Below, one piece after another: positions 20,845 through 32,659 of a stretch of DNA of 64,000 bases; the stretch's first letter is position 1, and every line of letters begins with the position of its first letter. This DNA is from Hyposmocoma kahamanoa (taxonomy: Eukaryota; Arthropoda; Insecta; Lepidoptera; Cosmopterigidae): contig NW_020653337.1 in NCBI RefSeq assembly GCF_003589595.1, forward strand, positions 5,945,135-6,009,134, given 5' to 3'. Made by a program: the position numbers and the translations under genes. Under the pieces are notes generated by a model. It searched no databases. It saw nothing but the letters and a program-made list of their open reading frames with translations, and was not told the DNA's origin.

Positions 20845-21461
20845 TGTAGTTAGGAATAGTGTTATGTATGTTAGTCCTTAAGGTATATATTATATGGGTC
20901 ATTTGGCCTGAAGTAAATAAATAAATAAAAGAAATAAAACAGAAATATATCAGTGCAAAACTTGTAAGGCCCCAATTTTTAATCAAAAGGACTAGCCCCT
21001 TAATCATCGATGCAATCTGTGCTTAACCTTGAAAGGGTATATTTAGTCAACGTAAAGTAAAAAGGAAGTAAAACATTGCTAGCGCTGACAATATTTCTTA
21101 AGTTTCAACAACTATCTGCTTTCGAAGAGAACTAGCAACGCCGTAAGTTCGCCTTTGTGTAATTTGAGCCCAACTCTATCTGAATTTTACATGAGGACAG
21201 CAGAAAAGTCTCTTCAATTCTGTCATTCAAGTCTGCTCTCAGTTTATATAATATTAGCATTCAAGTTATTAAGGGTGCATAGTACCGAAAAATAGGGCCG
21301 CCTTTGTACATACATAACTTATTCTGTTATAAATATGAATATTACTGTTCTATGTCGTTGTTGTAATTTTTAACGTGTAAGTATATTTTATTAATTAATT
21401 ACATTTCATTAATACAACATAGTACATTTGAACATCATATTGATGATAAATAAAATAAATA
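20845..21461. other. Spacer with a retroelement-like 3' tail
   Basis: 20895-20940 (GGGTCATTTGGCCTGAAGTA followed by AATAAATAAATAAA) looks like the 3' end of a CR1-type copy, but no coding part was found before it. The rest is AT-rich. Confidence 0.4.
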
Positions 21462-21660
21462 AATAATTACACACCATCCCATACGTTACTCTGATCCCAA
21501 AGTAAATAAGTAATTGTGGCGTTTATGGAAATCGACAACAACGACGGTATTGCAAACACCCAGATCCGACACAATATAGAAAAGTTAGTTTCTACATGAG
21601 CCGGCCGAGGATTGAACCCAGGACCTCAGAGATGACGCATGAAGACACACGTCTGATGTC
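21462..21660 (-). mobile_element. tRNA-derived SINE family C, copy 1
   Basis: The minus strand has a B-box-like GGGTTCAATCCTCGG and the family C body (GTGTCGGATCTGGGTGTTTG, CGTCGTTGTCGATTTCC, TACTTTGGGATCAGAGTAAC) and ends in an A/T-rich (TTTA)n tail at about 21440-21470. Distinct from family A. Confidence 0.7.
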
Positions 21661-21971
21661 GATGTGCACTAAGTCCGAATCCGAGAAAATACGAATATCG
21701 CTTGTACACCTAGAGATAAAATGATCCCTGTGACAATTCGGACCGTCACTTTTCGGATTCGGAAGTGATGGTAATCGGACGTAGCGCGCAAACGCTGTTA
21801 ACGTCCTAAATTCGAAACATCACAGGGGGTCCCCTCCCCAGTATTTCGACGTCAGCTATTCTAAAGTTCTACAAACGTTTATGGTATCGCTCGGGTATCA
21901 ACGTGGTCATTCGGAGGTCGCCAATCGTCGTCGGCATTCGGGAATTCGCAGGAATCAAAATCGTTGCTGGT
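21661..21971. other. Spacer
   Basis: No feature recognised. Confidence 0.5.
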
Positions 21972-22156
21972 GGTCTACTCTCGTCCTCCGTCTGACGTCC
22001 GTCCGAAAAAATAACTGTCAAATAAGTAATATTCGACCAAATTGAAAGACAACGTCAAGTATGAAACTTCACTCGCATCATGCGTCTTTTAAATTGGTCG
22101 AGTATTACTTATTTCACAGTTATTTTTTCGGACGAATGTCGGACGGAGAGTAGACC
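21972..22156. repeat. Foldback element, ~75-bp arms
   Basis: Arms GGTCTACTCTCGTCCTCCG, GTCCGTCCGAAAAAATAAC and AATAAGTAATATTCGACCAA pair with the inverted copy ending at 22156 (TCGGACGGAGAGTAGACC). Loop ~30 bp. No ORF. Confidence 0.8.
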
Positions 22157-22837
22157 CCCTGAGCCGCGTCATACGAACCGATGCGAAACACGCAACGTCT
22201 CCTTCGCTCTAGCTTTCATGGATATAAAGTTTTTTCTGATTTGCTTAATGCGGTTCTGTGCTAATAAATGTGGTAACTCCTTAATCAGACACGGGGTCCA
22301 AACTTACAATTTTTCCTCAAGATACAACCTTGAAAGAGCTACACGGAGCACTTTCATGGATTATTTGGTATTTGTGTAAGCTGCAACTGTTTATATAATC
22401 TCTTGTTTGAAGGTTTTGTTTTTAACACAACAATTTGTAAATAACAAATATTGAATTTCAAGATGTGTCGCTTTATAGAAGCTTAATTTAATACATTGCC
22501 CCAGAATTTGTGACATTGTAGAGGCAATAGTCAACGACAGCTATTTTTAACCCCAACAAAGGGGAGTTATAACTTTGAAGCTTTGTCCATGTGTTTGTAT
22601 TTCTAACTGTGGCATTGTAGCTCCTGAATGTCTGGACTTACCTCAAAGCGTGTTCTTGTCTTTATTTTGAATGCTAATTTTATCTGGATAGTTTTCAACC
22701 ACGTTTAATTAACATCTGTTCAAAAATCATAGGCTTTTTTCTCAGTTATTGTTTTATTTTTTCCATCCTCTAAGGTTATTGTAGGATCTCAGTAAAAAAA
22801 AAAAAATATTTACTTTACTTCGTCTATGGTGACAAGT
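22157..22837. other. AT-rich spacer
   Basis: No feature recognised. Confidence 0.5.
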
Positions 22838-23005
22838 GACTGGCCGGTTTTCATGGTGTAGCCATCTCTGGGGCCGCGGACTCGATTCCCGGCTGGGCCA
22901 ATGCACTTTTCTGTATTATCTTGGGTCTAGGTGTTTGTAGTACCGTCATTGTTTTCGATTTCCATAACACAAGTACTTTAATTAGTTACTTTGGGATCGA
23001 CTCAG
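22838..23005 (+). mobile_element. SINE family C, copy 2
   Basis: B-box-like ACTCGATTCCCGGC followed by the family body (TTGGGTCTAGGTGTTTG, GTACCGTCATTGTTTTCGAT, CCATAACACAAGTACTTT, TACTTTGGGATCGA). Confidence 0.7.
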
Positions 23006-23024
23006 TGTTTATACAGACTAGTAG

Positions 23025-23404
23025 TGCGATTCACGTAAGTTCAAGCTATCAAAATATTGAACTTACGTAGTCGTTCGATCGAAGTCCTATCCAAAATGGA
23101 TATTCACTTGAACGAACGTTGATATGAGTAGAACCGAAACGTAACGACTAATGAACGACATCTTGGTTTGTGAAATTTGACATTTAGTTGTCGAAAGTCC
23201 ATTGAAAGAACTGTCAAAATTTTAGCAGAATACGCATGACTTGTCGTTTAGAGTCGATTTAAAATGAACGCCCTTTAACGACATTTGGATCGAACGACTT
23301 TAAATTGGACTCGTTCGGTCGTTCGCTGTCACACGTGAATACGAAAAAGCAGTTCAACGTCTAAATCGCTGCGATATCGTAACGGTTTGATTACGTGAAT
23401 ATCA
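23025..23404. mobile_element. Candidate MITE
   Basis: Inverted ends TGCGATTCACGTAA and TGATATTCACGTAA (read inward). The interior has repeated CGTTCG / TCGTTCG motifs and no ORF. No clear target duplication, so boundaries are approximate. Confidence 0.5.
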
Positions 23405-23643
23405 CCCCCTAGGTTGTCGCTTTCGGTAGGCAAGCGGAGGTGACTTGTCGACCCAGTGCAAAGGCGCTATAAAAAGGTCAGAAAAGCTTTATGACCATGC
23501 AATAACAGCGTGAAAAATGTTTAGCGTTTCGCTTCCGCTCGAATCGCCATAAAATTTTAGGTGCCTACAGATTTGCTAAATTTTGACGATCGACATCGTA
23601 TTTTTTGTAGATTAACATTTGTGATCTGTCAAAATCGAGTAAA

Positions 23644-23910
23644 GCTGCTAACAGATTAACTGCATATTCGCAGTTAATGGGTGAAGTCGTACACGACTTC
23701 ATGAATCCGAAACCTTGAATACATGAATTTGATAACGACTTCACGCGTTAACTGCATGCAGTTAAAATCTACTTCATGTAGCCGAGATCGACTGCATACT
23801 GTTAATGCGTTAAGTCGTTAGCAACTTCATGTAGTCGTGGTCTCAGCTACGTAAAGTTGATGACGACTTCACGCGTGAACTGCAAACATGCAATCAATCT
23901 ATTAGCAGAC
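23644..23910. mobile_element. Palindrome-rich MITE
   Basis: Imperfect ~48-bp inverted ends (GCTGCTAACAGATTAACTGC versus GTCTGCTAATAGATTGATTG, both leading into GTGAAGTCGT). The interior repeats GAAGTCGT / ACGACTTC and TGCAGTTAA palindromes. No ORF. Confidence 0.7.
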
Positions 23911-24029
23911 TTAATGTTATTATAGCCTGCAATCAAGTCAGCTGTGACCATGGGACCAGTAAGGGTCGGAAACTTTGAATTATTTGAAAAAAACGAGGGA
24001 TTTAGACCTGAACTTTTTTTTTTGTAATA

Positions 24030-24322
24030 TCAAGTGACGGAACGAACATGTCGTGCACCTGATGGTAAGCTACACGCCTGTCCATAACAGTTGCAGTGCC
24101 ACTCAAAGCTTTAAATCGCAAAGATCTGAGGGGCACTGCCACTGCGCCCATCGCCCTGAGACATAAGTTGACAAGTCCCATGTGCCTGTAATTTCAACAG
24201 CACCCATACACCTTAAAACCGGAACACAGTAATGGTGCCATTACTGCTTGGCGGCAGAAGTAGGCAAGGTGGCAGTGCTTCTTTGGACGAACTCTTTCAC
24301 AAGGAGCTCTACTGCTACTAAA
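24030..24322 (-). repeat. Family B repeat, copy 6
   Basis: Full-length minus-strand copy, CAAGTGACGGAACGAACATG to AAGGAGCTCTACTGCTACTA; one of the best kept. Confidence 0.8.
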
Positions 24323-24869
24323 TTTCCTACCTGTAACAATCGCGAAAATCTAAAAACTCGATATCTATCAAATGGTAAATAAAATGCAATTCGTTTGTGA
24401 TGATGATGAACATTTTAGACAGAAGATAAGTAACAAATCAATTAATATACGCGTAGTTTGAACGTTTTTTTTTTTTTATTTTATAATTCGTGTATGGGTT
24501 CACACGGACTTATTTTTGCTTATGCTTGTGGACATCGTATGCGTGCCTACGTGTAACTTATACATAATGTATTACGCACACACGTAAGTATTTCACACGC
24601 AAACTTAACACTATTGCTTTATAGTTGTTTATGACTACTATAAAAAGCTATAAAAACTTTTACTAATTATTGTAGCAGTAGAAAAAACCTTATTTATTCT
24701 TCGTACTTCTGTTAACGAGATTTTCTTTGAAAAAGACTTCTGCGTAGTTGGTTAGTTATCCCGCTATCATTCCTGCGTTCATTTTTCTTCAAGAATTCCC
24801 AATTCTAATAGAAACTTAATTACCTTGAATATTTAAAAATTATAATTTATATTTTTTTCCTTCGATAGA
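24323..24869. other. AT-rich spacer
   Basis: No feature recognised. Confidence 0.5.
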
Positions 24870-24995
24870 TCTGGAAGAGTTCGTTCAGAGAAGTACGACC
24901 AACATACCTATTTAAGTTTTAAAGTTCTTGTCAAGTTATGTCTCAGACCTTTGCAATGTAAGGCTCTGAGTGGCACCGCAACTGTTAATTAACTA
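24870..24995 (+). repeat. Family B repeat, copy 7 (deleted)
   Basis: GGAAGAGTTCGTTCAGAGAAG joined by internal deletion to AGTTATGTCTCAGACC and GGCTCTGAGTGGCACCGCAA. Confidence 0.6.
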
Positions 24996-25177
24996 CCAAA
25001 ATCCATATACAATAAAAATACAATAGTGACACAACAGACCTCCGCTTCTGCTTCCGCAACTTTTAAAAGGGAACTTTAATCGGAAGTTTACAAAGTGAGC
25101 GACGGATGTGACGCGCGCGCGGATTGCTCGGTGATGGAGCATGCGTTTTTCATAAAAAAAATAATAATAAATATTAT

Positions 25178-25383
25178 ACAACATCACATTCGTTGCTCTG
25201 ATCCCAAAGCACTTGTGTTATACAAATCGAAAAGAACGACGGACTTAGAAAACCCAGACCCGAGACAATATAAAAAAGTTAGTGTTTTTACACTAACCCG
25301 GCCGGGGATTGAAACCAGGATTTCGGAGATGGCGACATCATGTAAACCGGTGTGCAAGCCACTCGACCACGGAGATAGTCAAA
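25178..25383 (-). mobile_element. SINE family C, copy 3
   Basis: On the minus strand an A-box-like CCGTGGTCGAGTGGCTTG and a B-box-like GGTTTCAATCCCCGGC give a tRNA-like head, followed by the family C body and an AT-rich tail at the low-coordinate end. Confidence 0.75.
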
Positions 25384-25491
25384 TATAAGTAAAATAAGTG
25401 CGCAATTACCTTTCATCTCACCTTGTGGAAAGTGATGATGAGTTCGACGATGTTCGACTTGCTTTGAAAAGACGATGAAAGTTTTGTGTTG

Positions 25492-25528
25492 TATTGCTAT
25501 CAGCATCTAATTGATGCTGATAGCAATA
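25492..25528. repeat. Perfect 16-bp-arm hairpin
   Basis: TATTGCTATCAGCATC, 5-nt loop, perfect complement. Confidence 0.9.
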
Positions 25529-26399
25529 ACGTATCAACCAATGAAGTAACATGATCATAGTTTTGAGAAAATGGCGCCTACATTTTTTTAACCATGGAGT
25601 TGTCTCAAATATTTTTACCATTTTTTATGATTTAGAGACTTCAAATCACTTAGTTTATGTCCGTAAAATATAGACGAGCCGACAAGGTACAATTTGGCAT
25701 TCATATCTGAATTTCGAGTTTTTATGAGTCAACACGTTATTGCATATTAGCATCCAATAATGAAACAAAAATATTACTATTCGGACCTATTTCGTTGGGA
25801 TCTTTATAGCATTTGCACTTCCGCTTCTGTTTCCGCTAAAATTTACTTTTGATATTCGTCCTGTTACTATCTTGGAAGTTAGTTAAATAATCATAAATTC
25901 CATTTACTTACTTACCTAGCTAGATAACACCGTGCATCTGAGACCTCCAAGTTAGAGCATTCAGAGTGCAAATTGTGCATTAGCATGACAAGACCTCGGG
26001 TTCGCTTTCCGGCTCCGACACGACTTGCCACTACCTCTAATTTGGAACAATCGGACTGGGAGACTTTTGCCGTCTTTGCACCCCAATGCCTCGGAATTCT
26101 CTCGTTGTTTTCTACACTTGAAAAGTGTTTGAATTGACTAAACATTTTATGTTAAAGAGTTCATATAAATCAGATCCTTAAGGACTCTGCCCACTACAAC
26201 TTATCATTTGCTATGACTGTAACCGTATCGACATTTACAATAAAATAATCTTTGTATGAATTACTATGATTCAATGCCCACTAGACCGTTCTGTTACCGA
26301 CCAACACCGTAGCATATCATGACCGGACCGATAGCGAATTCCCGACAACAATATTTTGCAGGTGCGGGTACGTTCCGTGCATGACATGCGACGTTGCCA
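25529..26399. other. AT-rich spacer
   Basis: No feature recognised; short open frames are not convincing. Confidence 0.45.
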
Positions 26400-26560
26400 A
26401 ACCATTGTAAGCAGTCGGCAGAACGGTGAAATTTTCATCATCAAGTTGCTCACAGTATTCTCCCTCGACTTTTGTTTTTTTCAATGTCATGAACCCAATA
26501 ACGTTTAGATTTTCTTTTTCGGTTCTCTTTTTCCTCTCTCTGTTCCGAATGAAGTACAAT
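26400..26560 (-). pseudogene. Possible Harbinger-type nuclease scrap
   Basis: One minus frame reads RKRKSKRYWVHDIEKNKS and an adjacent frame continues KVEGEYCEQLDDENF. Many Harbinger/PIF nucleases begin with RRYWVHPIxxxRxxxGEYxxL. The match is short and needs a frame change, so it is only a suggestion. Confidence 0.25.
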
Positions 26561-26654
26561 CGATAGAATGGGCACCATACGCCAATGGAGCGGGAAAGAT
26601 ACGGTCACTGATAGTGTTATATACAGGTATGATACGTTGTTGATTTACTCTAAG

Positions 26655-29326
26655 CAGCCTTTCCCAAAATGGGCGATAACGCCCCCTTGTGGGCGCTGGA
26701 GGCCTAAAGGGCGGTAAGAGACAGGAAAAAAATGGGGGCGTTGTGTAGAGGCTTAGGAAGAGATTTGTAATTTCATCTAGGAAGACTCTTAGACACCGAC
26801 TGAACTCTCGACTCTCGACTACAACTTGTGAACGTCAACTAATATTAATTAAGAGATTGCTCAAACTAACTCGGTTCGATATTTCTCTCCGTGTAGTTCA
26901 TATATCTGTCCTGTTTTATTGAATAAATAAAATCAAAATCATGTCAATCGGTCGCTCCGTTTCGAAATGAAAGTAGACACAAACAAACAAATAAAAAGGC
27001 AGCAGACACAGGTTTCGCATTTTAATAGTTATTAGTATTCCTAGATAGGTAATTTTCGTAGATAATAGACTGTGGGCAATCATGTTTTAGCCAGTTTTTG
27101 TTAAATAACCCGATTTGTGCATTCGTGTATCAATCGGCTGGTTCATAGAATACTTGTTCTTACTTGTTGAGTACGATTGAGCGTCGAATGAGATAAACGA
27201 GTTTATGCATGTTTGCCTTATTCCTGTCGATGCGTGCTGGTTATGCAATCCTATATTATTATAAACTACGTTTTATTTATTGTATTTTCATTTGCGGTTT
27301 CGCACGTAATAGATAAGCAGTACTTAAGTTCAACACTTACTTACGTATGTCTCAAAACAAAACAATGTCGGAAGTAAAAAAGAAGAGACGGCAATACTGT
27401 GCGAAATATATTAAATTCGGTTCATTGAAAATCCCACAAACCCATCGTCGAGAAGAAGCATAATACTCAGCCAAGTGTAGCAAATCTCTTTTCGGCGGCT
27501 GCTAAGCAAGATGACGACGGACTTCGACCTTCGTACAATATCTCTTTGTTAATTGCTGAAAAAGGCAAACCACACAACATCGGAGAAGAGTTAGTTTTGC
27601 CAGCAATAAAGGAAGTAATAACTACTGTGCTTCATAAACCGGCAGCAGATATTATCCGAAAAATTCCTTGAGTAATAATTCTGTGCAAAGACGAATTGAT
27701 GAAATGGCTGAAAACATTGAAGAATCATTGTCCAATGATCTGAGGACTAGTCAATTCTCAATTCAGCTCGATGAGTTCACTTTACCAACTAATGAAGCAT
27801 TGTTGCTGACTTACAAGAGGTTTATTAAAGATGAGAAAATATGTGAAGAACTATTGTTTGCTAGAAATTTGGAGACCGATAAAAAAGGCGAAACCATATT
27901 CAATACATTGGAAAAGTTTTGTGATGAGAAAAAGATTCCCTTGAAAAATATTATATCAGTTGCTACGGATGGCGCTCCGGCTTTGACAGGGTGGCATAAA
28001 GGCTTCCTATCGTACTTAAAAAATAAAATTCCATGTCCTTGCTGTACATTGCGTTATTCATAGACAACATTTGGTTGCTAGAAATTTAAGTGAACGACCA
28101 TTTCAATCACTGCAATATGTCATTAAAGCAGTCAATAAAATCCGTAACAGCTCTTTAAATGAAAAACTATTTCACCAGCTTTGTGTTACTAATGACGAAG
28201 ATTTCAACCGTTTGTTGTTTCATACTGAAGTTCGTTGGCTATCAAGAAGCAATTGTCTCACTCGATTTTACAACCTGTTTGACTCTGTGATAGAGTTCTT
28301 GGAAACTAAAGATACAGAATTGCGCAACAGGCTCATTACATCAAAGAATGATATAGCTTATATAACAGATCTGTATAAATTGTTCAACGATATGAATGTC
28401 CAACTGCAAGGCGATGAACTAAATTTAATTATAACAAAAAATGTCGTTGCTGCTTTCGCAGCCAAACTGTTTCTACACAAAAATTAATATAGACAGACGT
28501 GAGTTTCACAATTTTCCGAGTTTATCAGTATTCTGCAGTAACGACGACTTGTTTGCCTACTGCCAACATTTGGAAAACCCCCACATTGACTTCACCGAAC
28601 GATACCAGGACATTTTGAACTTGGAAATACTAGACTGGGTGTTGGATCCGATTTCAAATGTCAACAAAGCAATATCACCTCAGCTGAAAGAAGAACTTAT
28701 ACAATTGACAACGAACGAGGAAATAAAAATCAAGTTCAAAAATGACTACCAAGAATTTTGGCTACAAAAACCGATTTCGCAATTGTACCCTGGATTGTGG
28801 TCAATCGTTCAACGATTCTTGATAGCATTCCCATCGTCATATTTGTGTGAACGTGGTTTTAATGCTGTGACAACGCTGCTTACTAAAAAGAGAAATCGTT
28901 TGTATGTTACCGAGCGTGGCGACTTGCGGCTGTTCTTGAGTAAATTGGAAACTGATATCAATAAACAGCATCAGATTCATCCTTCACATTAATTTTTATT
29001 TTATAATCGATTACGTTTGTTTTATTTTTAATAAAAGATTTTCTGTATGAATACTTAAAGTATTTTTATATAGTTGCGTTTCAATAATCATTCTCATTGG
29101 CAAGTGTAGCCCGTAAGAGTTAACTTGCGCTCAGGTCTCAAGTTAACTCTTGCAGGTTATAGTAAAAGTCTCGTTTAGAATGAATGTTAAATTTCCGCTA
29201 ATATAGCTCACAATAATTAATTTAATTTGAAGTTATAGTGGTTTTTAAGTAGGTGAAAAAATGGGGGCGCTAAAAAGTAATTTATTCTCAAAGCGGGCAG
29301 TAGACAAAATAAGCTTGGGAACCCCT
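26655..29326 (+). mobile_element. Decayed hAT-superfamily DNA transposon
   Basis: The left end CAGCCTTTCCCAAAATGGGCG and the right end, read inverted, GGGGTTCCCAAGC form hAT-like terminal repeats, each followed inward by a GCGCCCCCATTTTT-type motif. The span encloses the transposase pseudogene. An 8-bp duplication could not be confirmed (left flank ACTCTAAG), so the right edge is approximate. Confidence 0.7.
27346..28992 (+). pseudogene. hAT transposase (ZBED5/FAM200-like) pseudogene, BED finger missing
   Basis: The encoded order follows hAT transposases of the group annotated as ZBED5/FAM200/SCAND3-like: KYIKFGSLKIP, linker TQPSVANLFSAAAKQDDDGL and RPSYNISLLIAEKGKPH, then SNNSVQRRIDEMAENIEESL, SVATDGAPALTGWHKGFLSY (catalytic region), HCVIHRQHLVARN, LFHTEVRWLSRSNCLTRFY and the C-terminal dimerisation part FPSSYLCERGFNAVTTLLTK. 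The BED zinc finger expected between KFG and TQPSV is absent. There are frameshifts at about 27667, 28035 and 28480, so no functional protein is made. Confidence 0.85.
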
Positions 29327-29563
29327 CCTTTTTAGTCTAGTCGTGTTTGTTTGACATCTGATACGTTTATAACACGTTCGTAATAAGGCTACATTTGCAA
29401 AATAGAAACTTTTCTGGAAAAATGTATAAAGTCTATAACTTTTTATGTTTAAATAGGAGAGCTATAAAACTTCACATATACATAATTTGTTTCATGTACG
29501 GTCAGGTGGGGTAAGAGGAACGGCAGAGGAAGAGCATTGGCATTTAAAATAGAGCAATAGTTT

Positions 29564-30062
29564 AGTAGCAGTAGAGCTTTTTGTGAAAGAATTCGTCCAG
29601 GGAAGTACTGCTACATTACCTACTTCTGCCGCCAAGCAGGAATGTGAGCATTGCTGTGTTCCGGCTTAGAAGGGATGCTGGTGAATTTACAGGCACTTGT
29701 CAACAAAACTGCCTCCGTGGCCGAACGGTTACCATGCCGGACTGCCACGCAGAGGTCCCAGGTTCGATTCCCGGGCCGGGAGAAATATTTGTATGGCCTA
29801 CATTTATTTCTCTCGTGAGTTTGGGTGTAATTTGTGGTTGTCTATGTGTGTGTCCATGGCACCCGCGACACAGGGTTTCCCTAGTGCGGGGCTATGTTGA
29901 TTGTGAGCGTGATTGTGAGCGTTGTGAGCGTGAACTTATGTTTCAGGGTCACGAGCGCAATGGCAGTGCTTATAAGATCTTCGCAATTTGAAGCCTCGAG
30001 TGGCACTGCAACTATTATGGACAGGCGTGTCGCTTACCACCAGGCCCACGATCCCTCTTACC
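29564..30062 (+). repeat. Family B repeat, copy 8, split by a SINE
   Basis: The left half GTAGCAGTAGAGCTTTTTGTG to TTTACAGGCACTTGTCAAC and the right half CTTATGTTTCAGGGTCACG to CCACCAGGCCCACGATC are separated by SINE family A at 29708-29933. Confidence 0.8.
29708..29933 (+). mobile_element. SINE family A, copy 5 (best preserved)
   Basis: CTCCGTGGCCGAACGGTTAC A box and GGTTCGATTCCCGG B box, full body to TAGTGCGGGGCTATG, then short GATTGTGAGCGT repeats. It lies inside a family B repeat, so it is younger than that copy. Confidence 0.85.
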
Positions 30063-30639
30063 CCATCTTTTGGGCGAAGAGAAACGTTAACACCCTTTGC
30101 ACGTTTACTGCAAATCGTAAGTATTGAATTTAGCGTAATTCTGCCGTCCACTTAAAACACGGGTAACTGACAAATGATCAAATAACCGTTTTAAATAGCA
30201 AAAAATAGAGTTCGACTTATCCGAACTTACCCTAACGATGCATAGCTGAAATATCAATAAACAATTTCAATTTTCTGAAAACAGGGTTATGGTTTTTAAG
30301 ATATCTCAACAAATTATTTTGTCACACAACAGAATTATTGTTAAAACATGTAAAGCTGATAAATAGTGGTCGGAACTGAGGGGTTAATCTAACCAAAGTA
30401 TGTACTATTATGTAATTTCTTTTTTACTGTTTATTTTCTAAACATTTCAAAATATAGTCTCATGTTTATTTTTTAAATTACTAAAGTATTGACATACGTA
30501 AAAGCCTATAACTACAATATTGTTTTTTGAGAGAATAATTTGTAGCAAGTACTTCAAAGTCTATATTACCTCAGCATGAATTAAAATTTTTCCCATACTA
30601 ATACGGTTCATTTTGCTCCGGTCAGTTGATATAAAAAAA
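30063..30639. other. AT-rich spacer
   Basis: No feature recognised. Confidence 0.5.
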
Positions 30640-30800
30640 TCATTATTATATGTAAAGTACCTATTGAATACAACGGTTTTCATGTAAAATGTTGAGGTAA
30701 GTTTGTTTTATTTCTATCGTTAAAATTTTTAGGAATCGTGTTTTCGCACGATATAGTCATCAGTACACATCCTCAATTTTATTACAAATTGATTCGACTT
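30640..30800 (+). repeat. Family J repeat, copy 1
   Basis: TATGTAAAGTACCTATTGAA, ACAACGGTTTTC and AATTTTTAGGAATCGTGTTT are shared with 54660-54815. Nature unknown. Confidence 0.6.
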
Positions 30801-32659
30801 TCACTGTTTTTTGAGGGTATATCAATTCTTAAGAGGGAGCAGAGGAAAAATTCCTAATCTTCGATTTGATTTTAGAGGGGTATATCCACTTTAAAGTTAA
30901 AAATAAAATATTGTATAAGTAACTACACGATATATTCAAGCATAGACATTAATCAGAAACATAAAACAATAAAGTTTCCTCGATAGATAAAAATCACGAA
31001 ATGACCTCTAATTTTCAAATTTTTTCGATTTATCCTCGAAATGCTACAGGTTATTAAGACAAAAATTAGATAATTAATTATATTTATGCATGATCGACAA
31101 CTGTCACTACGGATTTTTTTAATCCCTTTAGTTTTTGAGTTATTCCGCTAAAACGAATTTGGTACTTTTAATGCGCAAAATTCAACATCTCCTGTCGCAT
31201 GTCACGCGAACTTCAGGCATATTTTTGTTTCACAAATTTGGGCGGAGCCAACGTCAAAACTTTTTTGGCATGCTCCCTCTTAATAGAAAATAATAATTTG
31301 TCGCCAATGTACTCAAATTTCAATAAATATTTCGCATATTGAGATAAAATCAGTTCCGACAAATCGCGGCATTTGTAGAAGGAAATGTCCACATTATTCT
31401 TTAGTTTAGCTATATTGATTCCCTCAATTTAACACTGCCGATGAATAAAGGCAAGTTTAGTGTACTTCAAAATTTTTATAAGATTTTTACGTTCTTCCTA
31501 GGGCTCAAAACAAGTGACTCAAAATAAAGTACGTCCCACTTACCCCATGAACTTACATAATTTATGTCATGTAGTTCGATAAAAGCACTTTTGACGCATG
31601 ATCACATAGTGCTTTAGGGTACAAAATATAGAGCCATAACTAATGTGACCATTGTTTTTTTTCCTCAGAGCGGTACGCCTGAAATATTATTATTATTTTA
31701 AAAATAAAGACAAGTGAACAAGAATAAAAAAAAGACAAATATAAGATAGTTAAGAATGATTAAAAAAAAATAAAAAGGTTTAAAATTGTTTAATTACCTA
31801 ATCAAAATTTTAAAACAAGAACTCAAAAAATCTTGTGTAGTCTGGTGTTCGACGTCTGGTTGGCTGGCTATATATATTTTTCGCTTTCGCGCCATTTTTT
31901 TGAATTTATTGTTACGTGTATTCTGTTTTGTGAAAGCGGGACACTTTTAAGTATTTTGGGGACAGCGGGACACGAAGCCTAAAAGTGGAACTGTCCCGCT
32001 CAAAGCGGGAGGTGTGGTCGCGTCAGCAATGACTGTACATAAATGTACCTTAGGTGTATATAGAAATAGCAGAAAGTTATGTAACGAAGAGTCAAATATG
32101 TACAATACCTTGTGGTTTTCAGCTTTCAGCGTTCATAAACCTCCTTTTATAGCAAAGGAACTATAAACGTTCAGGGTTCCACTCTCAGCCTTTCAAGTGC
32201 TCTTGCATTTGCATCACAAGAACTAAACGCGACGTTCATTTCCCGACGATGCGCTTGACCTGTGAAGTTTACCTTGGAGTTCTTTACCTTTGTGAAAACG
32301 TTTGAATAGAGGAAACTAATAAGAATCTGAGTGCTGCTTCTAGCAGATATTTCTTTGAAAAGGTTTCTGAATGCACATCCATTCACAATTACTTATTTCA
32401 TATATGATCAAAGCATTTCTTCTGTATGATCACATGTAGCTTTATTATACTAAAGGTACGAAATTATTCAGTTTCGTAGCAGATCGCAATGAAACTCATT
32501 ACTTTTGCATAGCATCCAAATAACTCGAAAAAGATGGTCAAGAGGGATCGAATTTAATACGCTATCATATAGAAAGATTCTCTTAATTTTTAATATGGTT
32601 TTATATGGCCTCGGTAGGGCGTCAGTTTTTATATTAAATGTGATGTTCACATTCGGTAT
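30801..32659. other. AT-rich spacer
   Basis: 31925-32010 has inverted AGCGGGACA / TGTCCCGCT motifs that might be a small MITE remnant. No coding sequence recognised. Confidence 0.4.

Noticed and set aside
26655..29326. A domesticated ZBED-type host gene
   Set aside because: Frameshifts in three places, no introns and visible transposon ends indicate a dead element.
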